Source of the DNA: Streptomyces sp. NBC_01197
GTDB taxonomy: Bacteria > Actinomycetota > Actinomycetes > Streptomycetales > Streptomycetaceae
Direction of reading: 5' to 3'
NCBI RefSeq assembly: GCF_036010505.1
Contig: NZ_CP108569.1
Location: 3,483,001-3,547,000, forward strand
Length of the DNA: 64,000 nt
In this document: in pieces, positions 63,258 to 64,000 of the stretch
Layout: each line of letters starts with the position of its first letter
How positions within the stretch are numbered: the stretch's first letter is position 1
Made by a program: the position numbers and the translations under genes
Notes under the pieces: model-generated
What the model was told of the DNA's origin: nothing
Databases searched by the model: none
Seen by the model: only the letters and a program-made list of their open reading frames with translations

Positions 63258-64000
63258 CGGCGTGTGCGCTCCCTCGTCGTGGGTCGGGGCAGGCCGAGGA
63301 GCCGGCGGTACAGCTCCGAGACCGCGGTGGCCGTGTGCCGGACATCGAAGTTCGCGCGCGCGTGGGCTCCGGCCTCGCGGCCGAGCGCGTCCCGCAGCGG
63401 GGCGTCGGCCAGCAGCTTCCCGACCGCGCGGGCCAGCGCGTGCGGGTCGTCCGGCGGGACGAGCCCGTGCCGGTCATGGCCCGGCGGCAGGCTCTCCCGG
63501 GCGCCGTTCACGTCGGTGAGGACGACGGGCCGCCCGCAGGCCATCGCTTCGAGCGGGGCCAGCGCCATGCCCTCCCAGCGGGACGGCAGGACGACGAGGT
63601 CGGCGGCCCGCAGCCAGTCGCGCGGCCCGTCGACCGCTCCGGTGAACAGCACACCGGGCGGCGCGGTCCTGGCCAGGGCCGCCCGGTCGGGGCCGTCCCC
63701 GACCAGCACCAGCCGGGCCCCGGGCACCGCACGGAGAATCTCTGGCCAGGCCCGCAGGAGTACGTCCTGCCCCTTCTGGCGGCAGAACCGGCCGACACAG
63801 ACGACGACCGGGCCGGGGCCCAACGGCCTTACGCCAGAGCCCGGTTCGGGCCCGGAGCCGCAGTCGGCGCTGAACTCACCGAGATCGACGCCGTTGCGGA
63901 TCACCTCCCACCGGGCGGCGATCCCGGCCGCCTCACCGGCCCGCCGCTCGGCCTCGCTGACGCACAGGACGCGCTCGGCCCACCGGGCCGCGTACCGCTC
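63254..64000 (-). CDS. GT4 glycosyltransferase (N-terminus outside window)
   Basis: The visible 248 residues are the C-terminal domain of a GT-B family 4 enzyme: AERVLCVSEAERRAGEAAGI, VIRNGVDLGEFSADCG, VVCVGRFCRQKGQDVLLRAWP, LVLVGDGPDRAAL and PSRWEGMALAPLEAMACGRPVVLTDVNG (E-x7-E). The gene continues past base 64000 and is the most upstream member of the exopolysaccharide operon seen here. Confidence 0.9.
   Translation of the reverse strand, partial: ERYAARWAERVLCVSEAERRAGEAAGIAARWEVIRNGVDLGEFSADCGSGPEPGSGVRPLGPGPVVVCVGRFCRQKGQDVLLRAWPEILRAVPGARLVLVGDGPDRAALARTAPPGVLFTGAVDGPRDWLRAADLVVLPSRWEGMALAPLEAMACGRPVVLTDVNGARESLPPGHDRHGLVPPDDPHALARAVGKLLADAPLRDALGREAGAHARANFDVRHTATAVSELYRRLLGLPRPTTRERTRR

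Overview
The window is high-GC actinobacterial chromosome, almost certainly from a Streptomyces. This rests on GC-rich third codon positions, a chaplin gene, a MelC-type tyrosinase with its copper chaperone, an XRE/DUF397 pair, HspR-type HAIR operators, a perfect parS site and TTA codons in two regulatory genes. The order purA ... kynurenine genes ... fba-pyrE ... clpB ... dnaK-grpE-dnaJ-hspR is, from memory, the conserved core arrangement a few hundred kb from oriC in S. coelicolor relatives. No rRNA, tRNA, CRISPR array, transposase or prophage was seen.

Layout. 1-5.9 kb: a membrane-fused GT2 glycosyltransferase (cut by the window edge) coupled to a GntR/FCD regulator, a Tat-exported metallo-beta-lactamase-fold hydrolase and a GT39-like membrane protein. 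6-20.7 kb: signalling and accessory genes. These are an nSTAND ATPase/WD40 gene broken by a one-base frameshift, an aminotransferase, a Ser/Thr kinase, a Phd/VapC toxin-antitoxin pair, a decayed duplicate fragment, a SRPBCC protein with an RlmG-like methyltransferase, an XRE-DUF397 module, purA and a divergent lipid-kinase-like gene. 20.7-27.5 kb: a Uma2 nuclease, a two-component system and a three-gene operon taking tryptophan to anthranilate. 27.5-39 kb: mostly housekeeping metabolism (C-S lyase, fba, pyrE, mutarotase, aminopropyltransferase-like protein, aminotransferase, GT39-like protein), with parS between fba and pyrE. 39-48.6 kb: the HspR heat-shock regulon (clpB and dnaK-grpE-dnaJ-hspR) flanking a small cassette of a secreted repeat peptide, a Rieske-like protein and a divergent LuxR regulator. 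48.6-53 kb: chaplin, tyrosinase with chaperone, and a P450. 53.4-64 kb: a Wzx/Wzy-like exopolysaccharide operon on the minus strand facing a secreted GH26-like glycoside hydrolase.

Functional themes. Tight translational coupling (ATGA/GTGA overlaps) ties the exopolysaccharide genes, the dnaK/grpE pair, the two-component pair, the toxin-antitoxin pair and the peptide/Rieske-like pair. The most novel candidate is 42.5-44.2 kb. There a 66-residue preprotein carries three perfect copies of DLGWGS, and the predicted signal-peptidase site falls immediately before the first copy. It is coupled to a Rieske-like protein that has lost both histidine ligands and is divergent from a LuxR-type regulator, an arrangement that looks like a peptide-signalling cassette. 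Other notable items are a decayed copy of the SRPBCC/methyltransferase junction at 13.57-13.73 kb, two membrane glycosyltransferases that appear to use non-standard start codons, and an 18-bp in-frame tandem repeat at the start of kynureninase.
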